From Gammaproteobacteria bacterium (GTDB lineage: Bacteria; Pseudomonadota; Gammaproteobacteria; J113), in assembly GCA_003694425.1 (NCBI GenBank), contig RFJX01000056.1, positions 1 to 11,912 on the forward strand: DNA of 11,912 nucleotides, written 5' to 3'. The notes beneath the pieces were generated by a model. It made no database searches and was not told the DNA's origin. It worked only from the letters and a program-made list of their open reading frames with translations. Positions 10,770 through 11,912 of the stretch are shown piece by piece; within the stretch, counting starts at the first letter, position 1, and each line of letters begins with the position of its first letter. The translations under genes were made by a program, and so were the position numbers.

Positions 10770-10798
10770 ACTCTAACCCATGCCAGCCGACCGGACAA
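10770..10798 (-). promoter_or_regulatory. candidate sigma-70 promoter for the AI-2E transporter-nitroreductase pair
   Basis: On the minus strand TTGTCC (10798-10793) and TAGAGT (10775-10770) are separated by exactly 17 bases. Each hexamer matches the consensus at four of six positions. The predicted start would leave a leader of about 60 bases before the ATG at 10701. The location in a 181-base divergent gap is sensible, but the call is by eye. The rest of the gap is GC-rich, and I saw no clear promoter for the plus-strand gene at 10883. Confidence 0.4.
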
Positions 10799-10882
10799 CG
10801 GACGCCACTGCGCCCCTCCCATCCTCCGCCCCCCTGGCTGCCCGCCCATGAACCGCCGCTCCAGCCATCCCCTTCCCGCCGC

Positions 10883-11912
10883 ATGAACCAGCCCTTCACC
10901 ATGCCCTGGAGCCTGAAGGGGAAGAAAGTCCTCATCGTGGACGACTACGCAGAGATGCGTTCCCTGGTCCACGACATGCTCAAGGGCTTTGTCCCGGACC
11001 GGGTGGTGACCGCAAACAGCGGTGAGCAGGCGATCGAGCGGATGGAGCAGGAGCGCTTCGACCTGGTGCTGTGCGACTACAACCTCGGCCCCGGCAAGGA
11101 TGGCCAGCAGGTGCTGGAGGAGGCGCGCGGCCGCGCGCTGCTCCCGGGCCATGCGGTGTTCGTCATGATCACCGCGGAGAACACCTCCGAGATGGTGATG
11201 GGCGCCATCGAGCACCTGCCGGACGACTACATCGCCAAGCCCTTCAACCGCACCCTGCTGGCCTCGAGGGTCCGCCGCCTGATGAACGTGCGGGAAGGGC
11301 TTGGCCGGATCCACGAACTGCTGGAGCGGGAACGTCCGGAACAGGCCCTTAAGGTCTGCGAGGCACAGCTCCGGGAAGGGTCGGGCAACCGATCCGAACT
11401 GGTCAAGCTCAAGGGACGGATCCTGATGCGGCTGGGGCGCTATCAGGAGGCGGTCGATTACCACCGCGCCCTGCTGCGGGAAAGGGAGTTCCCCTGGGCC
11501 AGCCTGGCCCTGGGCGAGGCCCTGTTCAACCTGCGCGACTACGCTGCGGCGCAGGAGGTCTTCACTGCCCTGATCCGGGACAATCCGGCCAATGTCCTGG
11601 CCCACGACTGGCTGGCCCGCACCCTGGAACGGCTGGGCCGGACCGAGGAGGCGATCCGGGTGGTGCAGGAGGCGCTCGAGCGTTCCCCCAGGTCACTGCA
11701 GCGGCAACGCCTGCTGGCCCGGCTCGCCTGTGCCGAAGGAGACCATGAGCTGGCCGAGTCGGCGTGGCGCGGGGCCCTGAAGGTGGGAACCCACTCCTGG
11801 TACCGTCGGCCCGACGACTTCGGCGGCCTGGCCCGCACCCTCGTCCGGCGGGGCGACCCCGATTCCGCCGCTGAGGTGATCGGCCGGATGGAGCGGGCCT
11901 TCTCCCCCGGAG
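10883..11912 (+). CDS. response regulator with C-terminal TPR region (partial, runs off the right edge)
   Basis: The first 343 residues are present. Residues 14-133 form a CheY-like receiver: acidic pair Asp20/Asp21 in VLIVDDY, phosphoacceptor Asp65 in LVLCDYNLG, Thr97 in VMITAEN and Lys119 in YIAKPFN. All expected phosphorylation residues are present. From about 168 on, helical repeats of tetratricopeptide type follow (GRILMRLGRYQEAVDYH, GEALFNLRDYAAAQEVF, ARTLERLGRTEEAIRVV, ARLACAEGDHELAESAW), so the output is likely protein-protein binding rather than DNA binding, at least in the visible part. No kinase is adjacent in view. The ATG at 10883 lacks a Shine-Dalgarno; Met7 (10901) is another possible start. 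A 12-codon open frame (10848-10886) ends in ATGA overlap with this start. The downstream end and any further domain are missing. Confidence 0.9.
   Translation, partial: MNQPFTMPWSLKGKKVLIVDDYAEMRSLVHDMLKGFVPDRVVTANSGEQAIERMEQERFDLVLCDYNLGPGKDGQQVLEEARGRALLPGHAVFVMITAENTSEMVMGAIEHLPDDYIAKPFNRTLLASRVRRLMNVREGLGRIHELLERERPEQALKVCEAQLREGSGNRSELVKLKGRILMRLGRYQEAVDYHRALLREREFPWASLALGEALFNLRDYAAAQEVFTALIRDNPANVLAHDWLARTLERLGRTEEAIRVVQEALERSPRSLQRQRLLARLACAEGDHELAESAWRGALKVGTHSWYRRPDDFGGLARTLVRRGDPDSAAEVIGRMERAFSPG

Noticed and set aside
9656..11605. A 649-codon minus-strand open frame that spans the AI-2E gene in another frame and the response regulator antisense
   Set aside because: It crosses two genes with clear family matches and shows no conserved motif of its own.

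Overview
This 11.9 kb window reads as core chromosome of a GC-rich gammaproteobacterium. The order leuS-lptE-holA, a probable gcvR-bcp pair and close protein similarity to remembered E. coli homologues support that placement. The high GC content suggests a Chromatiales/Ectothiorhodospiraceae-like lineage, but that finer placement is inference. No rRNA, tRNA, CRISPR array, IS element, integrase or other mobile signature is visible.

Left block, 1-4172, minus strand: leuS (leucyl-tRNA synthetase), lptE (LPS-assembly lipoprotein) and holA (DNA polymerase III delta) form one compact operon. It probably runs into proA, of which only the first codons are present at the left edge. As written, leuS is split by a frameshift near 3005; joining the two frames gives a normal full-length enzyme of about 856 residues.

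Middle block, 4373-9002, plus strand: a GcvR-type double-ACT regulator, a Bcp/PrxQ peroxiredoxin without the usual resolving cysteine, and a PIN-PhoH ATPase are closely packed. After 103 bases come a Na+/phosphate-cotransporter-family protein with a PhoU-like tail and, overlapping its stop by ATGA, a small and very basic helical protein of unknown function.

Right block: on the minus strand an AI-2E/PerM family membrane protein overlaps a nitroreductase by ATGA (10701 down to 8974). The nitroreductase carries a second apparent frameshift near 9136. Divergent from them, a response regulator with a C-terminal TPR region starts at 10883 and runs off the right edge.

Most of the window is ordinary housekeeping sequence and I did not find a convincing new multi-gene system. 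The points most worth checking are the two frameshifts, which may be sequence errors, the small basic protein coupled to the phosphate transporter, and the receiver-TPR protein with no kinase beside it in view.
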